From contig LATX02000224.1 of assembly GCA_001466705.2 (NCBI GenBank), forward strand, positions 186,001 to 250,000: a stretch of DNA of 64,000 bases, in the 5' to 3' direction. The notes beneath the pieces are model-generated. The model was not told the DNA's origin. It searched no databases and saw nothing but the letters and a program-made list of their open reading frames with translations. The stretch comes from Moniliophthora roreri (Eukaryota; Basidiomycota; Agaricomycetes; Agaricales; Marasmiaceae). Position numbers and translations under genes: made by a program. This document shows, one piece after another, positions 11,530 to 21,475 of this stretch; the stretch's first letter is position 1; each line of letters starts with the position of its first letter.

Positions 11530-12549
11530 GGTATATGGATTTAAGGGTGGGCTACTAAATGCAGAAGGTCAGAGGTTAGCCAACTGATCAGTGATCACTT
11601 GCTGTCAGGTATTCCCGAAGTGTCATGTGGCTGCCTCGGACCTTGCCTCGGACCTGGTCCCGCCTCTTTCTCCCATCATTGACACCTCGCTTGTCCCCTC
11701 TGCACTATAGTTTACATCCCAAAGTGTCTGTAGGTAGTCTAGCTATGTGTATGTACTGCTCTTGCTGTATTTTTCCCTGTAAAAAATTGAAATTCCACTC
11801 CTTTTACCTGTTAAAGTGTGATTTATGCCTCCTTCCCTCCATCCTTGCTTCATACAACTTGCCAGAGCCCTGCTGCCACTGAATTTAACAGATAAGTAGT
11901 ACAAAGAATTGATAAGTAGAGCTAAGTGGTCAATTTAGCTTAAATTGATGGATTTAAGCTGTAAAAGGACATTCACCTGTAGTTACACTCACTTCATGAC
12001 CTAAATCCACTAGCCGTGGTTCAATTTACCTGGCCCAGCTCATGTCTAGCTCACATTTCCATCATCCTGGGCCCTTTACCATGGCTGTTTTGCTGATTTC
12101 ACCTCCGAAATGCTCCCCGGCAGCCAGAATAAAAAGTACATTGAATTTTTGAAGATTTTCATGTATATCTTGCTTCTAGTGGTCGCGATACATGCAAAAA
12201 CAACAGGCTAATGTGGCGAAAAGTGTACATGTCACCCAGAAGTGAGAAATAGGTATATTTGACACTCTGAAAAATCAAAAACACTGAGATAATAACACTA
12301 CCTGCAAAAAAAAGTGAGAAAGTGGATGTATTGACTGAAATACTGTATGTATGTGTACAAAAAGTTCACTGAAGCTCATTCTGAGCTTGTACTGCACCCC
12401 TCTATCCTCACCATGCACTCAAATCCCTTCCCTTGGTAATAGCAATGTCCAAATGGGAAGACACAGTCGGTTCCCTATGCGTCCCCATGTGAGGCCATGA
12501 ATTTAATAGATCAATTTAGCCGATTCGCTAAATTGACCAGAATTAGGTT
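11530..12549. mobile_element. 1,020-bp insertion with a 5-bp direct repeat
   Basis: ACTTA lies on both sides (11525-11529 and 12550-12554). The E copy at 6160-6180 reads straight through this point, so the insertion is well supported. I see no convincing terminal inverted repeats and no known protein. It could be a solo LTR or another non-autonomous element; a 5-bp duplication suits an LTR. It retains about 15 CpGs against almost none in the E copy around it. Confidence 0.6.
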
Positions 12550-13429
12550 ACTTATCTATGTATCAGATCCAAAGTGGATCGCTCCCAAAACCTGTAGAGA
12601 ACCTAACTATGACCCAATGAAGGCATTGGCTAGTTAACCAAGCTCTCAAAAGTGCTGTCAATGGGATTTTATTTTTATTTTAACTTTCTATAACATCTGC
12701 AAAGTGCAACATGCAGTCAAACAGTACAGAGGTACTTAGATGAGACATTAAAACAAGACAACTTAGAACAGAAATGATCAAAGAACGATTATCCTCCAAA
12801 GTCAATATATGGATCAAAGTCAAAGCAGACAATCTCTTAATAAAGAGTTCAAAGGTGGCAAAACCATACAAAATAATATAATTATGTACAAAGTAACCTT
12901 GGAAACCTTCACAGGACTATCACCACATAATAGACAGATACAACAAGACATATGAAGAATATCTAATAGATAAGAAGTCCTAACTAAGACCAAGAATGCA
13001 TAGTCAAAGGAGATAGGAACAGTAACAGTGTATTCCAGCCTTGAAAATTTTGGCATCTAGGTCTCTGCCAATATGTGGATGCTAGCAAGGGAAATGCTGT
13101 AAGGAAATGGGATGGATACACCCATCCACTCATAGATACCCAACTTAGAAAAGAGAAAATACAAATTATAGAGTCCAGACCACCTGGAGAAGTAGATACC
13201 CATGCAGATATGGTTGGATACCCTAGTGGCCAGACTCTGACATCTGAATATTCTCTCTTTTAGCATCTCAGTCACTCATTTATTATTTCCTCAAATATTA
13301 GACATTATTTCTAATTTTCTGTAGATATATTCCATGGACCATATATAAGAACAGCTAGATATTTATAGATACTCAAGTAACTCTGCCCCCTCTGATTGTG
13401 AATACATGAAGAGTTTGTTTGGTATATAA

Positions 13430-14047
13430 TTTTGTGTGCCATTCCAGTTTTGCTTCCTCACTTCAGGCCCTGGAGATTGGTCCTGAGTGACTCCAGAGAG
13501 ATAGACATCTGATAATGAACTTGCATTGTAAGAGACAAGAGTAACATCTTGAGTGCATTGTAGCACTTTTCTAAGAGACACTTTACACCAAGAAGGAGCC
13601 TTGGGCACCTGGAGTATGGCCTGTGTCACTGGACACATTGACCAGGGCAGTAGCCCACTCTACTGCCATAGAGGCAGTAGGACAGCAGTAGCCCATATGC
13701 CCTGCTCCACCTCATGTCTTCCATTGTTCTTTCATTGTTCTTGAATGGAAGACATGAGGCAGAGCAGAGGATATGGGCCACTGCTGTCCTACTGCCTCTA
13801 TGGCAGTAGAGTGGGCTACTGCCCTGGTCAATGTGTCCAGTGACACAGGCCATACTCCAGGTGCCCAAGGCTCCTTCTTGGTGTAAAGTGTCTCTTAGAA
13901 AAGTGCTACAACACACTCAAGATGTTAGTCTTGTCTCTTACAACACAAGTTTGTTATCAGATGTCTATCTCTCTGGAGTCACTCAGGACCAATCTCCAGG
14001 GCCTGAAGTAAGGAAGCAAAACTGGAATAGCACACACAATTATACAC
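13430..14047. repeat. Palindrome 1: left part of E, foldback, left part of E inverted
   Basis: The E sequence before 13627 reappears in reverse complement after 13842, giving arms of about 200 bp around the foldback element. The roughly 60 bp nearest the foldback are identical. Further out there are a few differences, including sites where one arm has CA and the other TG, the two alternative decay products of CG. The right arm stops at the N at 14048. Confidence 0.75.
13627..13842. mobile_element. Foldback element, copy 1 (216 bp)
   Basis: A near-perfect hairpin has arms of about 99 nt. The outer end is CACTGGACACATTGACCAGG and the loop is around GTTCTTTCATTG. The inner arms differ at a few sites (for example GCCCATATGCCCTG on the left against GCCCATATCCTCTG on the complement of the right). 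No coding frame is credible; the frames through it are palindrome artefacts. Confidence 0.8.
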
Positions 14048-14048
14048 N

Positions 14049-14607
14049 ACTTGTGTTGTAAGAGACAAGACTAACATCTTGAGTGTGTTGTAGCACTTTT
14101 CTAAGAGACACTTTACACCAAGAAGGAGCCTTGAGCACTTAGAGTGTGGCCTGTGTTGGGTATCAGGTTGTAACACACTTAGAGTCTTACCAAGAGGTGT
14201 GTCTGTGCTGAGCTCTTTGTAGAAATTGGTCTAGGACCTTTTCCAGTACACTGTGTGCTGTAGTTGTCTTAAAGAAGTCTTGAACTCCATAGGGTCAGAC
14301 TATATCAGCTGTTGAGTCTTTATATGAGACTGTAGCTCTTGTGTTTGTGCTTTGTGCACTGTGTTCTTTGTGTTTTGTATGTGTGTTGTGAAATAAACCC
14401 ATTTTAAAACCCATCTATACTTCTTTGGAGGTGAACACTTTGAAGTAGAACACTTCAATAAGAGAGAATCAACCTAGCTAAGAGCTTTGTTGGCATTCTA
14501 AGTGCAGCAACTCTGATTATGTTGATCCACACTTGCACAACAACTTGAGATAGAACTTTTGGAGGTTATCTTTTGGTAGTTTTCCATTAGTCTTATCTTA
14601 GACAAAT
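14049..14607 (+). mobile_element. Element E, right-end fragment
   Basis: Directly after the N at 14048 the sequence resumes in the middle of E (ACTTGTGTTGTAAGAG) and runs forward to the normal right end GACAAAT. It lacks the foldback insertion and is a separate copy from 11320-16385. The flanking sequence ATTGCACCAATTG is unique in the window. Confidence 0.6.
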
Positions 14608-14926
14608 TATTGCACCAATTGTTGTTAGTTTCTACAACAAAAGTCCTGTCACTGTTCTCTATTGCCAAAGAGGTCAGGGTCATCATCATAATTGCCATGG
14701 TCCAACAAAGTGTGATGACCTGAATCAGACTGTTTTCTTGCCAGTCATAAAGACCATCATTGGTCAGGGCAGCCCAAAGTAAGATGTCCAGGTGCATGTG
14801 CAAGGCATTGTTTACACATATAGCATGGACAGTCTCAGGTGAAGTGGTACTCCACTCTGCACATAAAGCAGAAACATGGGCAGTAAACTCTATCATCCAG
14901 TTTGGTACTGGTGTCAGAGGCCACAA
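14608..14926 (-). pseudogene. Unknown coding relic cut by element E
   Basis: An open minus-strand frame starts MWPLTPVPNWMIEF and continues with helix-like sequence (ICVNNALHMHLDILLWAAL, DWQENSLIQVITLCWTMA). It then runs into the right end of an E copy, where the reading becomes repeat sequence. I do not recognise a family. It may be a fragment of a host gene or of a larger transposon that E entered. Confidence 0.3.
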
Positions 14927-15464
14927 GCTGAGACACTACATACAAGGTGTTCTTTTCATACTATTAATACAAAGAAAATACACTCAGAATACTGCTATAT
15001 ATTCACTTCCAGACAACATTCAGAAAATTCTATTGGTTTCAAGTTATCATCACACATTGAAAACAGCAGGCATACTCTGTATTTTAATTTCCAGAAGAGT
15101 CTGTGTTTTTTGATAATATTATAACAATGAAATTATAAAATCATCCTTTAGTTTTCTAATTACTAATATATTAGATTTTCTGCCTTATAAAATAGTGAGA
15201 AAACATTCAGAAAATAAATATAAGATTTTGAATTTTATATCAAAGAAAACATGTTAAATACAAAAGGAAAATTATATGAAAACTACTGTAAAATATAGCA
15301 TTTCCACATGATTTTTCTACCATTTTTCTAGTGTTTTCCTACTGTTTTCTCTGACTTTCCCACAATAGAAAATGTGGAATTTTTATCTTATCTTATCAGC
15401 ATTTCCTGAGGATTTTCAACCAGAGAAAATTTAATATTTTCTCAGCATGAAAATTATTCTAATA
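14927..15464. other. AT-rich stretch without genes
   Basis: Strongly AT-rich low-complexity sequence with many ATTTTC and GAAAAT words and essentially no CpG. It ends at the N at 15465. I see nothing coding. Confidence 0.5.
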
Positions 15465-15469
15465 NTAAA

Positions 15470-16190
15470 AAGAGTTTATATCCAAACACACAAACACACA
15501 CACAAGAACATGATGCACAAAGCACAAACACAAGAGCTACAGTCTCATACAAAGACTTGACAGCTGATATAGTCTGACTCTATGGAGTTCAAGACTTCCT
15601 TAAGACAACTACAGTACACAGCATACTGGAAAAGATCCTAGACCAATTTCTACAAAGAGTTCAGTGCAGGCAGACCCCTTGCTAAGACTCTAAGTGTGTC
15701 ACAACTTGATACACACACACTGGATGCATTGACCAGGGCAGTAGCCCACTCTACTGCCATAGAGGCAGTAGGACAGCAGTAGCCCATATGCCCTGCTCCA
15801 CCTCATGTCTTCCATTGTTCTTTCATTGTTCTTGAATGGAAGACATGAGGCAGAGCAGAGGATATGGGCCACTGCTGTCCTACTGCCTCTATGGCAGTAG
15901 AGTGGGCTACTGCCCTGGTCAATGCATCCAGTGTGTGTGTATCAAGTTGTGACACACTTAGAGTCTTAGCAAGGGGTCTGCCTGCACTGAACTCTTTGTA
16001 GAAATTGGTCTAGGATCTTTTCCAGTATGCTGTGTACTGTAGTTGTCTTAAGGAAGTCTTGAACTCCATAGAGTCAGACTATATCAGCTGTCAAGTCTTT
16101 GTATGAGACTGTAGCTCTTGTGTTTGTGCTTTGTGCATCATGTTCTTGTGTGTGTGTTTGTGTGTTTGAATATAAAACCTATGAAAACCC
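15470..16190. repeat. Palindrome 2: right part of E inverted, foldback, right part of E
   Basis: Arms of about 250 bp flank the second foldback element. Read by eye, the arms from about 15500-15717 and 15934-16150 are identical when one is reverse-complemented. Together with palindrome 1 this is reciprocal: palindrome 1 has only the left half of E on both sides, palindrome 2 only the right half. Confidence 0.75.
15718..15933. mobile_element. Foldback element, copy 2 (216 bp)
   Basis: Same length and core as the copy at 13627-13842. The outer arm reads CACTGGATGC on both sides, where copy 1 reads CACTGGACAC on both sides. The inner mismatches between arms are the same, and in the same orientation, as in copy 1. 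Confidence 0.8.
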
Positions 16191-16387
16191 ATCTATACTC
16201 CTTTGAAGGTGAACACTTTGAAGTAGAACACTTCAATAAGAGAGAATCAACCTAGCTAAAAGGTTTGTTGGCATTCTAAGTGCAGCAACTCTGATCATGT
16301 CGATCCACACTTGCACAACAACCTGAGTTAGACTTTTGGAGGTTATCTTTTGGATAGTTTTCCACTAGTCTTATCTTAGACAAATTA

Positions 16388-16858
16388 CCACCTCCAAATT
16401 GATCACCCTTCCAGACTGTTGCTTCCTGTGGCTTCTATTTCATGCATAACAACCCAACTGTCTTCCCAGAACCAAAACAATTCAAGCCTGAACATTGGCT
16501 GGATGAAAATTCTTGTGGAGTTGAGAAATATCTTGTCACATTCTCCAAAAGGCCAAGGGTCTGTCTTGGGATCAAGTATGTCTATTGTGATACATATTTC
16601 TGACTATAGGTTAACTTGTTGATATATAGCCTCACATGGTGCAAACTCTATCTCATTTTTGCAAACATTTTAGAAAGCTTGATTTGGAGATATGGAATAC
16701 AACGTGAGTTTCATCTGACTTGAATGTGATTTTCTGCTAATATAACTCCTTCCTTAGAGTTGATGGTTTGAAGTTTCAAGATTTTTTCCTTCCCATGTAT
16801 ATAGGAAATCATCTGAAAGGTCATGTAAAGCATAGAACTGCCAAGTAATACCAATGCC
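16388..16858 (+). pseudogene. Decayed copy of the 3' end of the P450 gene
   Basis: It aligns base for base with about 1674-2144 of the intact P450: the last part of an intron, the exon with the heme loop, two introns and the final exon. The heme loop now reads FSKRPRVC, with Gly changed to Arg, and an exon boundary is altered. Of about 17 CpGs in the intact gene over this stretch, only one survives (in ACAACGTGAG). The others became TG or CA. It starts exactly where element E ends. Confidence 0.85.
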
Positions 16859-18164
16859 TTTGAAAAAAGAGCAGCTTGGGTGGTGATGTATGGGAGATGG
16901 CTGCCATTTGAGAATATGCATCACTTTTAGGTCCTGCTGAAGCAACTTTCATGTTCAGACTGCTGTAAAATAGGATAGCATTTGTATATGTATGCACCAT
17001 TGCATTTATAGAATTGTTTTGCAGCTCTGTGGTTACTGATATAGGCTGCTGCACTGATATGGTGGTTCAATGTGCAAAGGGTTTTCTTTCCTGGACTATC
17101 CTTGGGTTGGTGGTCCCTAGGGTGCTCCCATATACCTATATCAGGTATTTAATTGCATCCTGAGAGAAGATCAACATTGAAAGCATAAAAAAAGGTGCTC
17201 GTCACCCATCTTAAAGTAGCAAAAGCCATGTTCCAACGGATTGACTAGTTTCTAGAGCATGCTTCAGAGCATTGATTTTTTGTAACCTATACTTGTTCAA
17301 GCAGATATGATTAGCATGATAGTTTGAATGAGAATGGTAGGAAGCTGGTAGAGAGCAAGAGGTTTATCGACGTTGACCTCGGAACTGTTCACCAAACAGC
17401 TAATGACAGTATTATAACGGGCACCCGAGGCATGGTGACAAAACTGTATTTTCCATTGTGAGCTTAGTTCCTTTGAATTGAAATACAACGTATTGAAGAT
17501 GAAAAAAGGATCACACATTAAAACTTGGGTCGGTGGGATACTCATTGTTTTCCGGCTCCGAGCCGAGCCGTTGCAACTGTTTTCAGCAAGCGTCCTCCGG
17601 ATATCATCCGACGTTACCAATCAAGTTTTACTGCTACCTTCATAATGATCACCCTTTTACATTCAGGCTTTCAGCTCTCTGTCAACTCGCTGATAATAGA
17701 GAGTTTCATTCAACCCGAACAAACGTATCAACGTCTTGAATTCCAGCTGCTAGGACACCAAGATTTTCACAGTTACTCGGAAATCTGTCAAGCGAGGCAC
17801 AAGCGACCGAGTCGGCTTTGGGTCTTGGGGGAGACTAGCTCAGAAATGGTTTGCCATCATCAAAGGTGCGTTAGTTTCGAACTCGTTCAGATTCCAGTCG
17901 GGTAATTCCTTGTAGGGAGGCCGCTATTCTGCCCCAGCAATTACCGTTGACTGCTCAATGAATCCTTACTGTACAGCCTGCGGCTGGCTGGGGACATTGA
18001 ACGAATAACCCGGCATCTGGGTAAGAACCATCATCATCATTACTCAATCTGAAACGATTTATCACCTGGGTCAGCCGTCCGGCACAAGGCACACGTACAC
18101 GCCTATTTTGGATCTCATAAATACCCGGACGACGCTTTTACGATGAGCGAAACAATTTCCCATC
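16859..18164. other. Boundary between decayed repeats and normal genic DNA
   Basis: CpGs become frequent again from about 17.2 kb. Bases about 17440-17573 have a CpG-depleted copy at 10707-10848. Frames of 107-126 aa run through 17297-17905 on both strands, but neither resembles a known family. The last few hundred bases are presumably the promoter of the gene at 18165. Confidence 0.4.
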
Positions 18165-19728
18165 ATGACATCCGCAACACATCCCCAATCGTCTACCACA
18201 ATCCGAGTATACGAAACCACCCTCCAGGCGCAGAATCGGAAAGAAAGAGAGAGCAGGGGAAAGCCAGACCATTGGGTGAATTCCAAAGGCACGAGCTTCA
18301 CAAATCCATGGCCGAGTTGGGTACCTGATTCATGGGATGTAATCGGTTTCGTGAGTCTTGGTTATTTCTCAATACACTGCACACTACTGACACGAAAGCG
18401 TAGATGGTAGACCTTTATGCTAATCCTCCATCAATACCGAAGGACATGGATACACGACTTCCCATCAGAAAGCCCACATGGGGTCTGGAATCGAACTCAG
18501 AGAACAGTGCCAAAATCAAAGCGACATGGCTCGGTCACGCTTGCTACCTCGTCGAACTACCCTCTATCTCCCCCGCTTCGCGAGGTGCCCGAATCCTGTT
18601 CGACCCTGTTTTCAGTGACCGATGTTCTCCAAGTCAACATATGGGACCGAAGCGATATACTCGTATGTCTCCTTCATGCATGCTGAAGGCTTGAACTAAT
18701 CTTCCGTGGTCCAGCCCCTCCTTGTGCTGTTGAGGATATACCCGAGGTTGACGCTATCGTGATTTCCGTGTGTTCTAGTTCTTCAATTTCACATCACATA
18801 GTTGACAGTTGCCATTAGCACAACCATTATGATCAGTACGTTCTTCGTTGACTCAGATTATGACCGTTGTCTTACTCGCTGAATTTAGCCTTGATACCCC
18901 TACAATTACGACACTGTTCAAAAGAGACCGGATACCACATATCTTTGCACCTTTAGGAAACCAGCCATACTTTGACAAGCTTCACATCCCGAAGACCCAT
19001 GCCCACATTCTCGACTGGTGGGACTCGAGGAGAGTTGAGGTCAACATTCAGGATAGTAATGCCAAAGACGACGCTTCGCATGCTCAAAAAGCAGTTTTCG
19101 ACGTAACATGTACTCCCGGCCAACACCGTACCGGAAGAGGCATTCTTGATCACTTCAAATCGTTATGGGCAGGCTGGGTCGTTGAGGAGGTCAAGGAACC
19201 TGAAGCAGGTGGACAGGAAGGAGGCGGTGGTGCCAAGGTCTACTTTGCCGGTGATACGGGGTATCGCACGGTCCTTAAAGGACAAGATGAAGATAAGGTC
19301 CCTGTCTGTCCAGCTTTCAAGGAAATTGGCCAGCGTTGGGGTGGGATCGATTTGGCTTTACTGCCCATTGGGTACGGTATCATCATCTTTGACGTGCCTC
19401 CCTCCACGATAGACTAATGTTGACTTGCAGGGCATACCTTCCAAGACCGATGATGTCTCGCGTTCACTGCACACCATCAGACGCGGTTCGCGTTTTCCAG
19501 GACATCCGTGCAAAACGAGCTTTAGCTATGCATTGGGGGTAAGCGTTTCATTCATTCATCGTCATCTTACTACCGTCATTCATATGGTGTAACCTTTTCA
19601 GAACATGGGTACTCACTAATGAGCCGGTCTTTGAACCTCCCAAACTCTTGGTAGAGGAGTGTAGGAAAGCCGGTATTGAAGATGGCATTTTCGCTATTTG
19701 TGATATCGGACAGACGTCGTTCTTCTGA
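18165..19728 (+). CDS. NAPE-PLD-like metallo-beta-lactamase-fold hydrolase
   Basis: This is a zinc-dependent phosphodiesterase-type hydrolase. The closest known family is N-acyl-phosphatidylethanolamine phospholipase D, which releases N-acylethanolamines at membranes. Seven exons join in frame: 18165-18350, 18404-18662, 18715-18767, 18819-18835, 18889-19371, 19431-19538 and 19602-19728. The early part has the family-like GTSFTNPWPSW. The fold starts at TWLGHACYLVELP. The metal motif HNHYDHLD is encoded across a 17-nt exon. Then follow TPGQHRTGRG, YFAGDTGY, LLPIGAYLPR and the C-terminal ALAMHWGTWVLTNEP. All expected metal ligands (HxHxDH, H, D, H) are present. I chose the start because this frame continues into the conserved exon; an ATG at 18143 is in another frame. 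Confidence in the fold is high, in the substrate moderate. Confidence 0.87.
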
Positions 19729-20300
19729 GCATCTTCAATTTGTCTGTGATACTAGTACTACTTACCTTATGTCAATGTATATATAATCCTGACTAGTTCT
19801 TTGACTCGAGTTGATGGAAAGTGTATTGTCGGAGAAGGATCCATGGCCGCGTACATACTACATGAGCGCCCTTCTTGAGTTTGTAAGTACATCTCAGATG
19901 AAACTATATATCTAACCAGTCAATTTCTTTAGAACCTCCAAACCACACATGATATCGCTCTTTGACAACCTGTCGATTCAGGATCTTGTGGCTCTCGTAA
20001 AAGTCTAGAAGGAGCGCAATGTCCATGATTTGTACTGACGAATTTGTCGAATAGAGCGTATTTTATCGCGATGCTTTACCAATGAGGAGATGCGTCGTTT
20101 TCGCATCCCACGACACGTGGTTGGCTTCGTTGTTTCAGGCTCTTCTGTGCTAAAATTCTCGACCTGGATCCCTGCGTATACTGGGAGTGGTGCGCAATCT
20201 TACTCAACTTCTGCGCAGGAGAGGGCTACACACGCTAACCATGCATCACTGCTGACGATAAATCAAGCTGAGGATTTGTACGAGGCCTTAGACTAGAGGT
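19729..20300 (+). pseudogene. Fragment of an F-box-like or nucleotidyltransferase-like gene
   Basis: Short pieces read ISLFDNLSIQDLVALV, then a stop, then RRFRIPRHVVGFVVSGSSVL. The order recalls an Agaricomycete family with a short F-box-like start followed by an ISGSxxLQ nucleotidyltransferase-like segment. Stops and frame changes interrupt it and no full gene can be assembled. The attribution is tentative. Confidence 0.25.
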
Positions 20301-20780
20301 CGAGTCCGACGAGGAGCATGATAGCTTTGTGGGAGGTCACTTGGATTATCCCCCTACACCAAACCATGGACGTGTGTCCACCTTTTCTCGCCATGGCAAG
20401 AAGATACCAGTGATTGCGTGTGCCAAAGGTCGTGATCTCAGCCAACTTCTCGCTGAAATTTACTGACATACGAAGACGGGTACCTTTCACTTAAGGGAAG
20501 GCCGGTGCTATATGGACACATGGTGCTATGAATCCCTCGCCTCGTCATTTCGCGCGCTTAAGAACGATGGAAGTTGATTGGAGAGTGTTCGGGTGAAGCT
20601 CTTGGTCAATATAGATCACTGACCCTCTGCGTATCTGTGCTTTTTTTTTCTTATTTCTATCAATAACACCAACTTGAACTTCACGAAATAGGTTATAGCA
20701 CTATAAATACATGGCTAAGAAGTTCGTGTAGAACACGGAAGATAGACGAAACTGTCTATCCACGACACATGTATGTCCCA

Positions 20781-21475
20781 TTATACAAGCAATACGCCCA
20801 AGAGCATACCAGCCCATACCATACCAAAGGCTACGAGAACATCTTGAGTGAACAGCAAAGTGGCCTGTCCCTGCGCAGCGTTACCCGTAACTGAAGTACC
20901 TGGTATTGCAGTTGAACTAGCGGCTGGTTGGATGCTGGTTCCAGTCGTGGGCTTAGGAACAGTGGTAGATCCTCCAGTGGGAGCTGGAGCGCTACTTGGT
21001 GGCGGTGAAGAGGGAGCTGTGGGTTGTTCTCCAGTGGTAGCTGGTGGACCGCTGGGGGCGGGTGCGCTAGGGCTTCCAGATGGCGCAGAAACTGCAAAGA
21101 GTGGTGTTAGACATTATTACTTATCAAACAGAGAAACTAGGAGCGTACGAGAACCACAATTCTGCTGTTGCAGATTCATAGCAGATTGCATATCTTCAGC
21201 GTTACAATTCGCGCTAAGGCAGTCGCGAAGGGCTTGTTGATATGCCTCATTGGTGCAGATGCATTGGAGGTCCGTTCTATGCAAAATGGTGGTCAGTAGG
21301 ACGAAATCAAATGACATAAAGAGACGTACATGGCATTGCAAGGGCCGGCCGGAAGAGCTTGCATTGAGCACTGGACAACACAGCTCGTACCAGGTGGAGA
21401 GGTCGGAGTGGAGACATCTTGCGCCCCAACCAGGAGTAACGCACTCACGAAGACGGTGAACAGGGATAGATACAT
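20781..21475 (-). CDS. CFEM-domain secreted or GPI-anchored protein
   Basis: Three exons (21475-21330, from 21276, and a last exon ending at 20781) give about 190 residues. The start is a signal peptide (MYLSLFTVFVSALLLVGAQ). Next is a CFEM domain with eight cysteines: CVVQC, PC, QCIC, DCLSANC, and a final C before the second intron. A Ser/Pro/Thr/Ala-rich stalk follows (PSSPPPSSAPAPTGG). The C-terminus is hydrophobic (VLVAFGMVWAGMLLGVLLV), as in a GPI-attachment signal. CFEM proteins sit at the fungal surface and some bind heme; the role here is not known. The intron phases agree with the cysteine pattern, which supports the model. Confidence 0.82.

Larger units (their letters stand above)
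11320..16385 (+). mobile_element. Element E, third copy, heavily interrupted
   Basis: The left end is ATATGGCAAACCTAG at 11320 and the right end GACAAAT at 16385, with TA on both sides. The body is 11320-11529, 12555-13626 and 15934-16385. Between these pieces lie a 1,020-bp insertion, two foldback elements and a segment in inverted orientation (13843-15717). It shows only about three CpGs in its own sequence, so it is old. Its right end abuts the decayed P450 3' fragment inside what was intron sequence of that gene. Confidence 0.6.

Noticed and set aside
13553..13916. Pair of near-identical short frames (LRDTLHQEGALGTWSMACVTG) on opposite strands
   Set aside because: They are produced by the palindrome and not by a protein gene.
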